Below, piece by piece: positions 32,375 through 46,700 of a DNA stretch of 64,000 nt (position 1 is the stretch's first letter; every line of letters begins with the position of its first letter). The notes beneath the pieces were generated by a model that saw only the letters and a program-made list of their open reading frames with translations, was not told where the DNA came from and did not search any database. The translations under genes were made by a program, and so were the position numbers. The stretch is from Plasmodium brasilianum (Eukaryota; Apicomplexa; Aconoidasida; Haemosporida; Plasmodiidae). The DNA lies in the NCBI RefSeq assembly GCF_023973825.1, contig NC_090116.1, forward strand, positions 1,110,779-1,174,778, written 5' to 3'.

Positions 32375-35346
32375 CTCAAAATTAAAATTTTAAAAATAAA
32401 TTTTCAAAAATTTTTTAAAAAATTTTTTGAGCATATTTTTTTTATATAATTTTGAGAATACTTTATATATTAATAAATGTTAAATTAAGAATAATAAAAT
32501 AATTGGATTAATAATTAAATATCTCAAAAAAAGTATTTTAAAAAAACAATTTTTTAATCATTATTTAATTTTAAGAAAATTTACTCATTTTTATTCGTAA
32601 TTTATAAAGTTTTAAAAAGGAACTTGAATGTGTGATTTTCAAATAAAATTTTAAACACATTTTAAATTTTGCAATTAAATTTCTTATAAATGTTAAGTTA
32701 TTTTTTTGATTATAATTTTAAAAAATATTTTAAGTATTTTATTAATAATTTATGAATGTTATAATTGCAAAAGGTAATTTATAATTATTAACAACAAAAA
32801 AAACAATATTATTTTATTTATATATTTTATATATCAGTAAAAATCACTTTTTAACATAGTTAATTTTAATTTTAAAAAGAAATTATAAATAGCAAAATAA
32901 TTTTGCATTTTAAAATTTTACAAGTAAACATTATTTATAAATAATACGATAATTTTATGAAATAGTTTTACTATATATTATATTATAATAAATGAATGAA
33001 CTTATCAATTTTATTATAAAATATCATTTAAAAATAATATATAATTTGTCATATATGTTATTATTGTATATCCAATTTTGCGTTATATATTATGTATAGA
33101 GGTATCTTTATATTTTTAATTCATTAAATTTATAAAAACATTCAAAAATTATATATAAATGATTTATAAATTAATTTTTTAAATGTATTATTTTTATCGT
33201 TACAAATATTAAATTTTATAAAGTTATATATTATTTCTGTTTTGTGCTTTACATTACATATATACAAATTATTCCATTATATATATTTATACATATATTT
33301 TTTTTACTATTCATAAAAAATAGTTATTATATATTCTATAATATTGTTGTACATTATTTATTATAATAGTTTTCAAAGCTTTTATAATGTTTTACAAGAT
33401 TATTATAAAACAAATATAAAATAATTACATTAGCACAATATCCTTTTGTTTAATTACGTATAATTTCATATTTATGTAATGAATAAATAATGCTGCTTAA
33501 AAAACAGTTTATTCTACTATATTTATAATTTTAATAGTTTTACTTTTATAATTTTTAAATGTTTTCATATTTTTGTATATTTTTATATTTGCTTATCTTT
33601 ATAGTAATAAAACAAAATATTACATTATAATGCCATAATTGAAAAAAAATTAATTATTCTTTATGTTAATTAAATACCATTAATACAATTGCACAAATAT
33701 AATAATTACATAATATAAAATTACATAACTTTTTATTTATTTATGTATGTTTCTTCATATTTGCTTTATTTTATACACCTGTTTTTTCACATATGCATCA
33801 TGTATAATATTTTTTCATTTTTTTTATGTACTTTTTTTTTTTATAATTATGCAAAATAAAGTAAAATAGAAAGTCTTAATAATTATATAATAATATATCC
33901 ATGACAAATAATTAAATGGTAACATATATATAAAGAATGTATATTTAGTATTTTTTAATCATTACATTTCTATGTCAGTAATTTAATAAAAGAAATTTCA
34001 AAGTAAGACAATTAAAAATATTAAATTTATTTTTTTCGAAGTGCAGGAGTGTATATTCATTAAAATAAAAATATATAACTAGTAAAATAAGTATACAGCA
34101 CGACATACATCATTATATTTGTATTATAATTATTTCATGTATAATTTTTATATATTTAATTATCTTTGTTGCTATATAAAAATAATAAAAATAAAATAAT
34201 TATTTCATTCTTGCTATCGAACTTTTCATATTATTTAACTGTTGTTAAATAAAATTCATAGTTATCTCATTTCTATTTACTAATTTTTAAGACAAAAGAA
34301 ATTTTAAATATAAATTTCTCTTTATTGATTTGTAAAGAAAAAAGTATATATAATCTAATTTAGAAATTGAATGAATGTAATGTAAATATGATTATATAGA
34401 CCATGCTATTGAGAAATTTTCTTCATAAAGATGAAAAATTTCAATGCATCAAAATTAATGTCAAAATAATATAATAAAAATAACAGAAAATTTATTGTAT
34501 TAAGTAAAATTGATAATCTGCTAATATTGTATTCTATAAGAATAATTAATTATATATCATCCTTAATGTATCATATAAATGCAATATAAAATGTGTAAGT
34601 TATAAAAAGTATAGCTATATTATATATATGTTATATTTATTTGTTTTATAATACATAAAATAGAATTTAAAATTCATAATTAAGATCTAATAGTGAAATT
34701 ATTTATTAATTTTCTTTATTTATAATTTTACTATTACAGTTAATTACGATTTTATACAATTCTATCATGTCTTATAGAACTCACAATAATAGTATTTACA
34801 TATATACATATACTACTACTCATATTTTTACATTTTTTTTAATTGCAAAACTTATAGATACGAATCGTATACAAATAACAGAATTATAATAAATAAGTCA
34901 TAATTCTGTAATATATAAAAATACAGTAACATATTATTATATATAAAACATCAATAATATATAGACATTCTTGTTTATAAATTATATCTATTTATTTTAT
35001 AGATATATTATAAACAATATATATATTCAATAAAAAAATAAATCAATTAAATATAATTATTATAAAAAAAGCATAAATTCATAAATAAAAAAAAATAATA
35101 TGCATCATATTGTTAAATATTAAAATTTCGGTTATAGCAATAAATATTATTGCACATTAAAAAAATTGTTTATTATATATATATATACTGTTTGTGTTTA
35201 ATTGTAGTAGAAATACTACGATTATTTTGCAATATGTGCGTTATATATTTATTGTATTTAAGCCATTTTTTATAACATTTAAGTTATGATATTATTATTG
35301 ATTTTAGTGAATTTATGTTTTGTTTTTATAATATTATTATATAAGT
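32375..35346 (+). promoter_or_regulatory. Upstream spacer and presumed external transcribed spacer of the rDNA unit
   Basis: About 3 kb of extreme A/T sequence with no ORF of note directly before the 18S gene. The Pol I promoter and 5' ETS should lie here, but I cannot define them. A strong hairpin sits at 35201-35222 (see findings). Confidence 0.5.
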
Positions 35347-37318
35347 AACCTGGTTGATCTTGCCAGTAGTCATATGCTTGTCTCAAAGATTAAGCCATGC
35401 AAGTGAAAGTATATGCATATTTTATATGTAGAAACTGCGAACGGCTCATTAAAACAGTTATAGTCTACTTGACATTTTTTTTATAAGGATAACTACGGAA
35501 AAGCTGTAGCTAATACTTGCTTTAATACTCTTAATTCTTTATGTTTTTTGAGTATGTATTTGTTAAGCCTTATAAGAGAAAAGTTTATTAACTTAAGGAA
35601 TTATAACAAAGAAGTAACACATAATAAATTTCGATTTATTTAGTGTGTATCAATCGAGTTTCTGACCTATCAGCTTTTGATGTTAGGGTATTGGCCTAAC
35701 ATGGCTATGACGGGTAACGGGGAATTAGAGTTCGATTCCGGAGAGGGAGCCTGAGAAATAGCTACCACATCTAAGGAAGGCAGCAGGCGCGTAAATTACC
35801 CAATTCTAAAGAAGAGAGGTAGTGACAAGAAATAACAATGCAAGGCCAAATTTTGGTTTTGCAATTGGAATGATGGGAATTTAAAACCTTCCCAGAAGGC
35901 AATTGGAGGGCAAGTCTGGTGCCAGCAGCCGCGGTAATTCCAGCTCCAATAGCGTATATTAAAATTGTTGCAGTTAAAACGCTCGTAGTTGAATTTCAAG
36001 GAATCAATATTTTAAGTAATGCTTTGTATATTTATAACAAAGTTGTACGTTAAGAATAAACGCCAAGCGTTATATTTTTTCTGTTACATTTTGTTTTATT
36101 AATATATATATGCGTTCTTATTATAAAAATGATTCTTTTTAAAATTCTTTTGTATAATTTTTTATGCATGGGAATTTTGTTACTTTGAGTAAATTAGAGT
36201 GTTCAAAGCAAACAGTTAAAACAGTTTCTGTGTTTGAATACTACAGCATGGAATAACAAAATTGAACAAGTCAGAATTTTGTTCTTTTTTCTTATTTTGG
36301 CTTAGTTACGATTAATAGGAGTAGCTTGGGGGCATTTGTATTCAGATGTCAGAGGTGAAATTCTTAGATTTTCTGGAGACAAGCAACTGCGAAAGCATTT
36401 GCCTAAAATACTTCCATTAATCAAGAACGAAAGTTAAGGGAGTGAAGACGATCAGATACCGTCGTAATCTTAACCATAAACTATGCCGACTAGGTGTTGG
36501 ATGATAGAGTAAAAAATAAAAGAGACATTCATATATATGAGTGTTTCTTTTAGATAGCTTCCTTCAGTACCTTATGAGAAATCAAAGTCTTTGGGTTCTG
36601 GGGCGAGTATTCGCGCAAGCGAGAAAGTTAAAAGAATTGACGGAAGGGCACCACCAGGCGTGGAGCTTGCGGCTTAATTTGACTCAACACGGGGAAACTC
36701 ACTAGTTTAAGACAAGAGTAGGATTGACAGATTAATAGCTCTTTCTTGATTTCTTGGATGGTGATGCATGGCCGTTTTTAGTTCGTGAATATGATTTGTC
36801 TGGTTAATTCCGATAACGAACGAGATCTTAACCTGCTAATTAGCGGTAAATACACTATATTCTTAAGTGAAATTAGAATATAGATAAATTGTGCTAATTT
36901 TGATTAAAATATTAGAATGTTTTTTTTAATAAAAACGTTCTTTTCCCTTTTTTTCTTAATTATGCATATTTATTCTTTTTCTTTTTTCGCATAAGAATGT
37001 ATTTGCTTAATTGTAAAGCTTCTTAGAGGAACGATGTGTGTCTAACACAAGGAAGTTTAAGGCAACAACAGGTCTGTGATGTCCTTAGATGAACTAGGCT
37101 GCACGCGTGCTACACTGATATGTATAACGAGTATTTAAAAATATATATCTTGTTATGTTATATGTATTTCTATATGTATGCATGCAAAGAATATATAGTT
37201 TTCCTCCACTGAAAAGTGTAGGTAATCTTTTTCAATACATATCGTGATGGGGATAGATTATTGCAATTATTAATCTTGAACGAGGAATGCCTAGTAAGCA
37301 TGATTCATCAGATTGTGC

Positions 37319-37370
<52 letters not shown>

Positions 37371-37448
37371 AGATATGATGAATTGTTTGGACAAGGAAAA
37401 AGGGTTTTTATTCTTTTTTCTGGAAAAATTGTAAATCCTATCTTTTAA

Positions 37449-37501
<53 letters not shown>

Positions 37502-37503
37502 AA
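35347..37503 (+). rRNA. SSU rRNA: 18S (small subunit) ribosomal RNA
   Basis: Starts with AACCTGGTTGATCTTGCCAG and ends with GTAGGTGAACCTGCGGAAGG before ATCAT. The universal GCCAGCAGCCGCGGTAATTC is at about 35931-35950 and GTACACACCGCCCGTCGCTC near 37340-37360. Length is about 2157 bases, the usual Plasmodium size because variable regions are expanded with AT-rich sequence. The site at 36149-36178 equals the complement of the P. malariae-specific primer rMAL2 as I remember it, while the rMAL1 site at 36034-36063 differs at two positions. That identifies the species and suggests that this is not the copy the primer was taken from. Plasmodium rDNA units are single and stage-regulated (A, S or O type); I cannot assign the type from sequence alone. 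Confidence 0.98.
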
Positions 37504-38344
37504 TATTTTTAAAATAATAGAAAAAATAAATTTTTAATAAAAATAATTTTGTTCTCATCTCACAAAAAATACAATAAATAATTTAAATTCATTTGTAAAA
37601 CATTAAATGTAATTAGAAAATTTAAAATTCTTCTCGTTTTTATATTTTTCAATTGAGTTTAATTATTTATTATTTTTTTGAAAATAAAATTATTTTGAAT
37701 AGTTTTAATAAATCAATTTTTATAATATTAATTTATAAAATTTTTACATTATACAAAATAAAGTTAGTTATATATTAATTATATGTTAAATATATAATTT
37801 TATATATATATAATATATCTATATAATATTGTATATTGTTATATTATATAAATTTTGAAAAGCAATATTTTTAGAATTCATATATAAGAATTTAACTAAT
37901 AATTAGTTTCTTCTAGTATTATATAAAATAATAAAATAATATAATATTAATTTATATATTATTTAATTTAATATAAAATGTAGAATTTTTGATATATTTT
38001 TAATGTGTGTAATTGGTTACAAAAATATGTATTAAATTTTTTATAATTATTTAAAATCTTTTTATAAATGTTATTTTTGTTTATGACGTTATTATAAAAA
38101 AGATAAAAATATTTTAATAAAAATTATATATATATTATTTATTATTATATAATTATTTATTAAATAAAATAGATAATGCTTAGTAATGTAAATATAAATT
38201 TAAATTTTTAATATATTTTTATAATACTTTTTTTAAAGGGGGTTATTATTTAAATATAAAGCAATATTTTTTTTATCTAAATTTATTAATTTTTAAAATA
38301 TTAAATTTAAGTAATTTCAATAAAGAAATAACTTAAATTTTTTT
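37504..38344 (+). other. Internal transcribed spacer 1
   Basis: About 840 bases of AT-rich spacer between 18S and 5.8S. No gene seen. Confidence 0.9.
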
Positions 38345-38503
38345 TGCACAGTCTTAACGATGGATGTCTTGGTTCCTACAGCGATGAAGGCCGCAGCAAA
38401 ATGCGATATGCAATGAAAATTGCAGTGACTGTGAATCATCAGAATGCTGAATGTAAGCTACACCAATTTCTTAATGAAATAATGGTACTCCTTCATAATA
38501 TTT
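38345..38503 (+). rRNA. 5.8S rRNA: 5.8S ribosomal RNA
   Basis: Contains the conserved AACGATGGATGTCTTGGTTC, GCGATGAAGGCCGCAGCAAA and GTGAATCATCAGAATGCTGA blocks. Ends are approximate, set by the usual length of about 159 bases. The open frame overlapping it is not a protein. Confidence 0.95.
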
Positions 38504-39799
38504 TTTATTATTTTCGGATATTCGGACTTTTTGCATTCAAAACTTATTTTGTTTTAGCATTGTTTAATTAATATATGCTAATACAGAAATAGAAAAAAGA
38601 TATAAGAAAATATGATAGGTAATTAGAATATTATTATTGTGTTGTGTTTGGTTAAACTTATTTTTGAAACCTTTTATTTTATCAGACCACAATTTTATTA
38701 ATTTTTTCTATTTTTAAGTTCCCTTTTTAAATATATAAAAAGGTTGTAGCTTTATAAGAAGTAGAAATTATTAATAAGATATTTCCCTAATATATTTTTA
38801 CTTTTTAGTAAATAATATATATTTAACGAGTCTAACGATAAGATAACATTTTTGAAATTAATTTTTAAAATTGTAAAAGAAGGAATCAAAAAGTAAAATT
38901 GAATGAAGATAATAAAATATTATAGGAATATTTTTAGTATTATAGCTATATAGTAATTAGTACAGAAAGTTTTAACTATAATATTTTAACTTTTCTTTAA
39001 ATATAAATTTTATAGGCTGTATTTTTAGTTGTATTCTTTTTATATTTGGTTTATATAAAAATTCATGGAAATTATTTTGCATTAGTTCTAATTATATATA
39101 TATATATATATTTATATACGTTTTTTAAATATATATAATGTTATATAATATATTTTATTATATAATAAATTATATATATATAATTTCGGTAATTTTTTTT
39201 CAAATTTATATTATATTCTATTTTTGCGGTTATTTTATATTTATATATATATAATTTTTTATTGATGCGTTTGGGTGTATTTTTGAGGTTTTAGTGAAAA
39301 GTAAAAAAATTAAATAATTTTGTAATTGAAGAAATAAGAAGAGAGAAGACAAGAAAGAATACATATAAAAAATACGCTCATTAAAAAATTTATTTCAGAA
39401 GAAAAGGAGCACAATTTAATAATATTTTAAAATCTATTATAAATAAAGTTTATATATGCAGATTTATAAAATGGGTATATTTTTTGAATAGTCAGTATTA
39501 TATATATATTATTAAATATATATATATAGAAGAAAAATATATTATAATTTTATAATATTATGTATGTATAAAGTTTAAGTTTTGAATATTAAAAAAGGAA
39601 TAATTATTATAAAAATTTGTTTTTGCTTTTTAAGCAATATATACAGCTTATTTATTCCCTTGGAAATCTTAATACAACATTGTGGCATTTCACAGTATAT
39701 AAAGAATTATATATGAGATGCTTCATGCTCTCTCATATCAAGGGACAATGTGTAAGTTTTATAAATAATTTTTAAAGAATATCAAAAGAAAATTAGATT
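38504..39799 (+). other. Internal transcribed spacer 2
   Basis: About 1.3 kb of AT-rich spacer with several (TA)n runs near 39086-39110 and 39520. No gene seen. Confidence 0.9.
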
Positions 39800-42493
39800 T
39801 ATGTTAGGAGGGCAAATCCGCTGAATTTAAGCATATAATTAAGCGGAAGAAAAGAAAATAACAATGATTCCTTTAGTAACGGCGAGTGAATAAGGATAAG
39901 CTCAAATAGGAAAATCCCTTATAAAGGTTATAAGCCTTTTATGGGAATTGTCATGTTTTTGAAGTAATTCTATTGTTATTTTTAATAAATATAAGCGAAG
40001 TGAGCAGGAATGCTCCTCCAAAGAGGGTGAAAGGCCCATAGTTTATATTTATTATTTTTTCAATAGATTATTTCATGTAGAGTCGTGTTCTTTGAGATTG
40101 GAGCACAAATGTGTGTGATACATTTCACATAAAGCTAAATATGTGTAGGAGACCGATAGCAAACAAGTACCGTGAGGGAAAGATGAAATAGTACTCAGGA
40201 ATGAGCAATTAAATAGTACCTGAAATCGTTAAGATGGAACGGATTAAAAAAGGAAAAAATTAAGGAGGAAAAATAGTTCTTTTTTGGGTTATTTTTCTTC
40301 TTTATTAAAAGAAGCATCAGTGATATTGGATAATTAAGATAAAACTATTTGATGAAAAATGAATATAAATTTATTTTTTATCTGTCTTTTTTTTCCACTA
40401 ATGGTTAAAAAATATGGTTTTATAAATATTTTTTAATATTAATAATTATTTATATTGCTGAGGAAATTAAATATTGTAAGAATTTTTATTCTTATTTTTT
40501 AAGTTGTTTCTAAACAGTACTTTTTTAACCCACTCGTCTTGAAACACGGACCAAGGAGTCTAGCAAATGTGCGAGTATAAGTGATAAAGATATATTAATC
40601 AAAAAATATGTTATTTTTATAATATATAATTTTATGCGAAATTAATGTAATATTACTATTTTATTGTAGAATTGAATGAAAAGTAATTTTCATTGAATGC
40701 ATACAATACCGGTAAGCAATTAAGCTTTATTGAGTAAGAGCATATTTGGTAGGACCCGAGAGGCTTTGAACTAAGCGTGGTGAGATTGAAGTCAGACGAA
40801 AGTCTGATGGAGGATCGAATTGATACTGACGTGCAAATCGTTCATTTCAATCACGTTTAGGGGCGAAAGACTAATCGAAAAGCCTATTAGCTGGTTATTT
40901 TCGAAATATCTCTCAGGATCGCTGGAGTTGACTAATATAATTTTACCAGGTAGAGATAATGATTAGAGGAATCAGGGAAATCGTTTTCCTTGACCTATTC
41001 TCAAACTCCCAATAGGTAAAAAGGATAAAATAACTTTTTTGTATTTTGTTCACTTATATTTTTATTTTAAATAAAATAACTCCAAGTGGGCCATTTTTGG
41101 TAAGCAGAACTGGCGATGAGGGATGCTCCTAACGCTTGGATAAGGTGCCTAAATATTCGCTCATGAGATCCCATAAAAGGTGTTGGTTCATAATGACAGT
41201 AGGACGGTGGTCATGGAAGTAGAAATCCGCTAAGGAGTGTGTAACAACTCACCTACCGAATGAACTAGCCCTGAAAATGGATGGCGCTAAAGCGGATTAC
41301 CGATACCAGGCCATAAAAGGAAGTTTTTTTAAAGTAAAAGGGAAATAAAGTTTTCTTTATTTTTTTTTTTTTTAGAATCCTTTTATGAGTAGAAAATCGT
41401 GGGGTTTTGTATAGAAGTGAAATACGTGAGTTTTCATGGAACATATCCCTAGTGCAGATCTTGGTGGAAGTAGCAACTATTCAAATGAGAACTTTGAAGA
41501 CTGAAGTGGAGAAGGGTTTCTTGTCAACTGTGATTGTACAAGAGTTAGCCGCTCCTAAGGGATAGCTGAAAAGTGTTTATATGGGGAGTGTATTTTGTAA
41601 GAAATATACAAGACATCTCCGTCTCAAAAGGGAAACAGGTTGATATTCCTGTGCCGATAATATTTTGAGTGTAATAAAGATGGTAACATATATATAAATG
41701 AACTCCTTTACATAGGTCTTACGCTCGGGGTGCGTTTTCTTTGCACTTTACCTTTATAGTAAACCTTGGAATCAATTTACTTGGAGAAGAGGTTCGCTGA
41801 AGCAATTCAAGAGAGGTAGTTAGGAAATAGTATGTTATATTCTATGAATATATATATTATTTTGTTTCTATTTTACTTGTTTTGTAGTAATAGTAATTCG
41901 TTTTTATGAATTATCCGAAGTTGGTAAGAACTATCCATGAAAAAAGGAGGGAACAGCAAATAAAGGGGGAAAATTAGAATGTACTTTCGTGGTATGTTTT
42001 AGTTTTCATATCTTTTTTTGTATACTCAAAGTATTTGTATGAGCGTACCAACAACCGCATCAGGTCTCTAAGGTTAACAGCCTCTGGTTAAGTAGAAAAA
42101 AGTAGGTAAGGGAAGTCGGCAAAATAGATCCGTAACTTCGGAAAAAGGATTGGCTCTGAGGACATTAGAATAGAGAAGAACGCAGGATGGTTGAAAATAA
42201 AGACGTACAAGTATCTTTTTTTTTATTGTTTATGCAATAACAAAATTAGGTATTTGTTTGTTTTGTTTTTCTTCTATTTTGTTTTCTCACCCTCTATTCG
42301 CCGCTATATTTTATTGTTATTTCGGTAATAGTAGGTATGGCATTTAAAATGTTAACTCAGAACTGAAACGGACAAGGGGAATCTAACTGTTTAATTAAAA
42401 CATAGCATTGTGAAAAGCCACAACTGGTATTAACACAATGTGATTTCTGCCCAGTGCTTTGAATGTCAACTTGATGAAATTCAATCAAGCGCA

Positions 42494-42576
<83 letters not shown>

Positions 42577-42600
42577 TGAGATTCCCACTGTCCCTACTTG

Positions 42601-42637
<37 letters not shown>

Positions 42638-43135
42638 CAAAATCAGCGGGGAAAGAAGACCCTGTTGAGCTTTACTCTAGTCTGGCTTTGTGAAACGACT
42701 TAAGAGGTGTAGCATAAGTGGGAGTAGAGACTGAAATATGTTTTTACGACAGTGAAATACCACTACTTTTAAAGTTGTTTTACTTATCTATTGATAGGGA
42801 AATATATTACATTTTTTTTATAAAAAAATGTATTGATATTATTTGAATTAATAAGTATATGCTTTTTTTTTAAAGTATCGTACTTTTCTCCCAATGTTTA
42901 TGGAGACATAGCCAGGTGGGGAGTTTGACTGGGGCGGTACATCTGTTAAACTTTAACGCAGATGTCCAAAGACAAGCTCAAAGAGAACAGAAATCTCTTG
43001 TAGACCAAAAGGGGAAAAGCTTGTTTGATTTCTATTTTCAGAAAAAGTAGAAAACGTGAAAGCGTGGCCTATCGATCCTTTATATTTGCAAAATGACAGA
43101 ATTTCATATTTCTTACTGTGCATATAGAGGTGTCT

Positions 43136-43168
<33 letters not shown>

Positions 43169-43191
43169 TGCCAAGCGCTCCTAGCGACGTA

Positions 43192-43229
<38 letters not shown>

Positions 43230-43271
43230 GGACGCAGAAGTCTCAAAGTGTCGGATTGTTCACCCGCTAAT

Positions 43272-43326
<55 letters not shown>

Positions 43327-43790
43327 ATGAATATTATAATTTTTATATATTTTTAAATATATATCGTATTGTGACAGTAATCCAACTTGGTACGAGAGGA
43401 TTAGTTGGTTCAGACAATTGGTACAGCAATTGGTTGACAAACCAGTGTTGCGAAGCTAAGTCTGTTGGATAATGGCTGAACGCCTCTTAAGCCAGAAACC
43501 ATGCTGATTAAACAATACTATTACGTTCTTTTTTGTTATAATTTTTACTGCTAATGTAAAAGAGATGTTATATGTGTATCTTCTTTTGGATACATAAATA
43601 ATCCTATTTTCTTATTTTCATTCTATTTGAGTTTCGATTCAAATGGTTTGAAATAAAGTATATATTAATTTAACAACAAAAAAGAGATGCACAAATTGTA
43701 GACGACTTTTTTGCCTCTGGGTGTTGTAAACATGAAAGTAAACTTTGTTTTACGATCTGTTGAGGCTTATCCCATGTGGTAAAGTGCTTA
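39800..43790 (+). rRNA. LSU rRNA: 28S (large subunit) ribosomal RNA
   Basis: Begins near 'AATCCGCTGAATTTAAGCAT' and runs to about 'GATCTGTTGAGGCTTATCCC'; ends approximate. Universal blocks are present in order: CTTGAAACACGGACCAAGGA (about 40538), GTAACAACTCACCTACCGAA, CGGCGGGAGTAACTATGACT (about 42500), GACTGGGGCGGTACATCTGT, CACAGGGATAACTGGCTTGT (about 43147), the helix-93 hairpin (43227-43246) and the sarcin-ricin loop (43389-43400). About 4 kb long with AT-rich expansion segments. Two very conserved places differ from the usual eukaryotic form (see findings), but pairing is kept where it can be checked, so it looks functional. Confidence 0.97.
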
Positions 43791-46700
43791 ATTATAAAAA
43801 AAATTTTTAAAGGTGTTAATAAAACTTTTTATAAATAATAGTATTTTTATTATAATATATGTAAAAATAAATATTTTATATATTATAAAATCAAAATAAT
43901 AAAAATTACTATAATAACAAATATTAATAATCAAATTTTTTCTATTTTTGCATTATGTATTATTGTGTGCTTTTTTATATTAGTGGGCAATATATTTTAC
44001 TGTTACTGCATTAAAAAATAATCATATGTTATATATATTTATACTAAAAACATTGTTTTAGGATTTTTATTTGTAATGTTGTTAATTATTTATTTGTATA
44101 AATTATATATAAATATATGTGTAAGTTCGTTATATTTGTGTGTGCTTGTATGATTTTTTATTTATGTTGTGAAATATTTTGTAGTGTTTTCATTTTTTAT
44201 ATTAAAAAATTATAAGTTTAGTTTTTGTTATATTGAAATTTTAATTTTATAATTTTTTTTGTTATGTATAATAATGTATAATTAATAGAAACTTTATACT
44301 ATAAAAATTAGTAAATATAATAAATAATGATTTAAAAGGAAAATCAAGGTTTGTTTATTATTATTATGTTTATATAAAGATTTTAATTATTAATAATAAT
44401 AAAATAGAATAATGTAATAATCATTTAATATTTATTTTTATAACGTTGATACAACTGTAATATTATAAAATATTATATTACCCAAAGGTGTTTGTTCTTT
44501 TGTAATGTATAAAATTTCATTATTTTTGATAATATATTGATATCAATTATATTATGTTCTTTAATATATTTATAAAGTTAAATTTGAAAGAGTGTGTATA
44601 ATAAATTAATATATAATAAATTAAGATAAATTAAATTTATTTGATGATTTGATATATAAATGTGTAAATTTGATATATAAATGTGTAAATATTTTTTTTA
44701 TATTTTTTTATATATTATTTATTAAAACTTTTTATAAATTTTTTTTTGTTGTATATTAATAATTTTATTATAAATAAAAATATAATATTAAATTTATTTT
44801 TAAAACTATTTGTTAGTGTTATAAATAAAAATGTTGTGTTGTTTTTTTAATATTTTTTATATATTAGAATAATTGTAAAAGTTTTGTGATGAATTTTTTT
44901 GTTGTGTGAGTATAATATATAAAAATATATATGTTATTTAATAATAAAGACAAATAAAAATATATATATAAAAATTATAAAATTTATTTTGTTAAAATAT
45001 TTTTATGTATATTAAATAAAGAGGAATAATTAATTGATTTATTTGTAAAAGTTGAAAATAATTGTTTAATTAGAATGAAAGTTAATAATATGAACAATAA
45101 TATATATATATAGAAGTTTAATAGAAGAAAATCTGTTTTTGTTTTACAAGTATTATTATAATAGTAAAAATTAATTTATAAATCTATGTTTATTATGTAT
45201 TTATTTAAAATCAAAAAAAATATTTAATGTGAGAGTTTAATTAAAAGTATTTTTATCGTTTTTGTGTTATATCTAAAATATTTAAGTAATACATTTTTGA
45301 TTACCGAAAAAATTAAAATATATATTATCATAAAAAATAATGTACTTAACAAATTTTATTATTGGAACACCATACATTTATTTTTATTAAGTTTTATGAT
45401 TATTTTTCAGAATATATGAAAAAATTCTAAAAACGAAAGGATAAAAAAGGAAATTTACTGATTTATAATTATATTATTTGTAGTTATAAAATAAGGAAAC
45501 GGTGGAAAAAATGTGCAATATAGTTTTTGTTAATTTTTAAGTTCATGTTAATTTTTTGTTTTATATAATTTGAAAAGTAATTGAAAATAGCGTTTTAACA
45601 TAATTACAAAAATATATATTTAAAAATGAACTTTTTAATTGTAATATAATTAATTACATATTATATATATAATTATATTATATATATATGAAAATACGTA
45701 AACATAATTGAAATAATTTAAAATTAAAATAATAAATAGTGTGGTGTTTTTATTTATTTATTTGTCCTTTAGTGTAGCAAGAATATATTTTATAAAAAAA
45801 TCAAGAAAAACTGTATAAACAAAATTGCTTACTGAACTATATAAAAATAAATATTTTATAGTCAATAAAAATCACACTTGATCAAACTTAATAAAATAAT
45901 ATGGTTTTATTACTCCCAAGTTCTATTAGATTTAATAATATAATATATTATATTATATTATATTATATATTTACACATGTTTTCATGGTGTATTATTATA
46001 TATAATAAAAATAATAGTTACATTTTTAATACAAATAAGAATACTTAAAAATTAAATTTTTTTGTTGTAAAAATAAATAAACATATATAACTGTTTTAAT
46101 GTTTATTTTTATTTTTAAAGTAACTTACAGAATAAAAAAATAAAAATAATTTTTAATATAATATATTTCTATTATTTTGTACTAGATATAATATACACTT
46201 GTACTTTTTAAATAATTTCTAATATAATATGATATATGAGGTGTTGTTTTTTTAAAGTTTTTCTTTATTAAAATGTTATTTTATTTATGCTACATTATAT
46301 ATGATAAGTAAGTATATAATAAGCTGCTTAATATAATAAATATATATAATTATATATTAAATATTGTTTTGTATATTTTATGTAAATTTAATTTTTATAA
46401 TTTTTTTGTTTTGTACTGTTAATTAATTATTTCATATATTAGATTTATAATACATTTTAATTTATTTATCAGTTATATTATGATAATATTCACAAATGAT
46501 GAATGGACGTTTATTATAATATATTATGAATTTCAGTTGAATTCGAAGTTAATTTTTAGTGAAATTATGGAGAAAACTGAATAAAAAAATATATAAATTT
46601 ATTCAAAAATAAAAATATTAAAACATAAAAAGTTTTAAAATATATCTATCAATTATTCTAAAATGAGGTTTTTATTATGATCCTTATAAATTTATTGACA

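Noticed and set aside
35796..35999. Reverse open frame inside the 18S gene
   Set aside because: Lies entirely within conserved rRNA sequence.
38344..38571. Open frame overlapping 5.8S
   Set aside because: It is the 5.8S RNA itself; every block matches the conserved rRNA.
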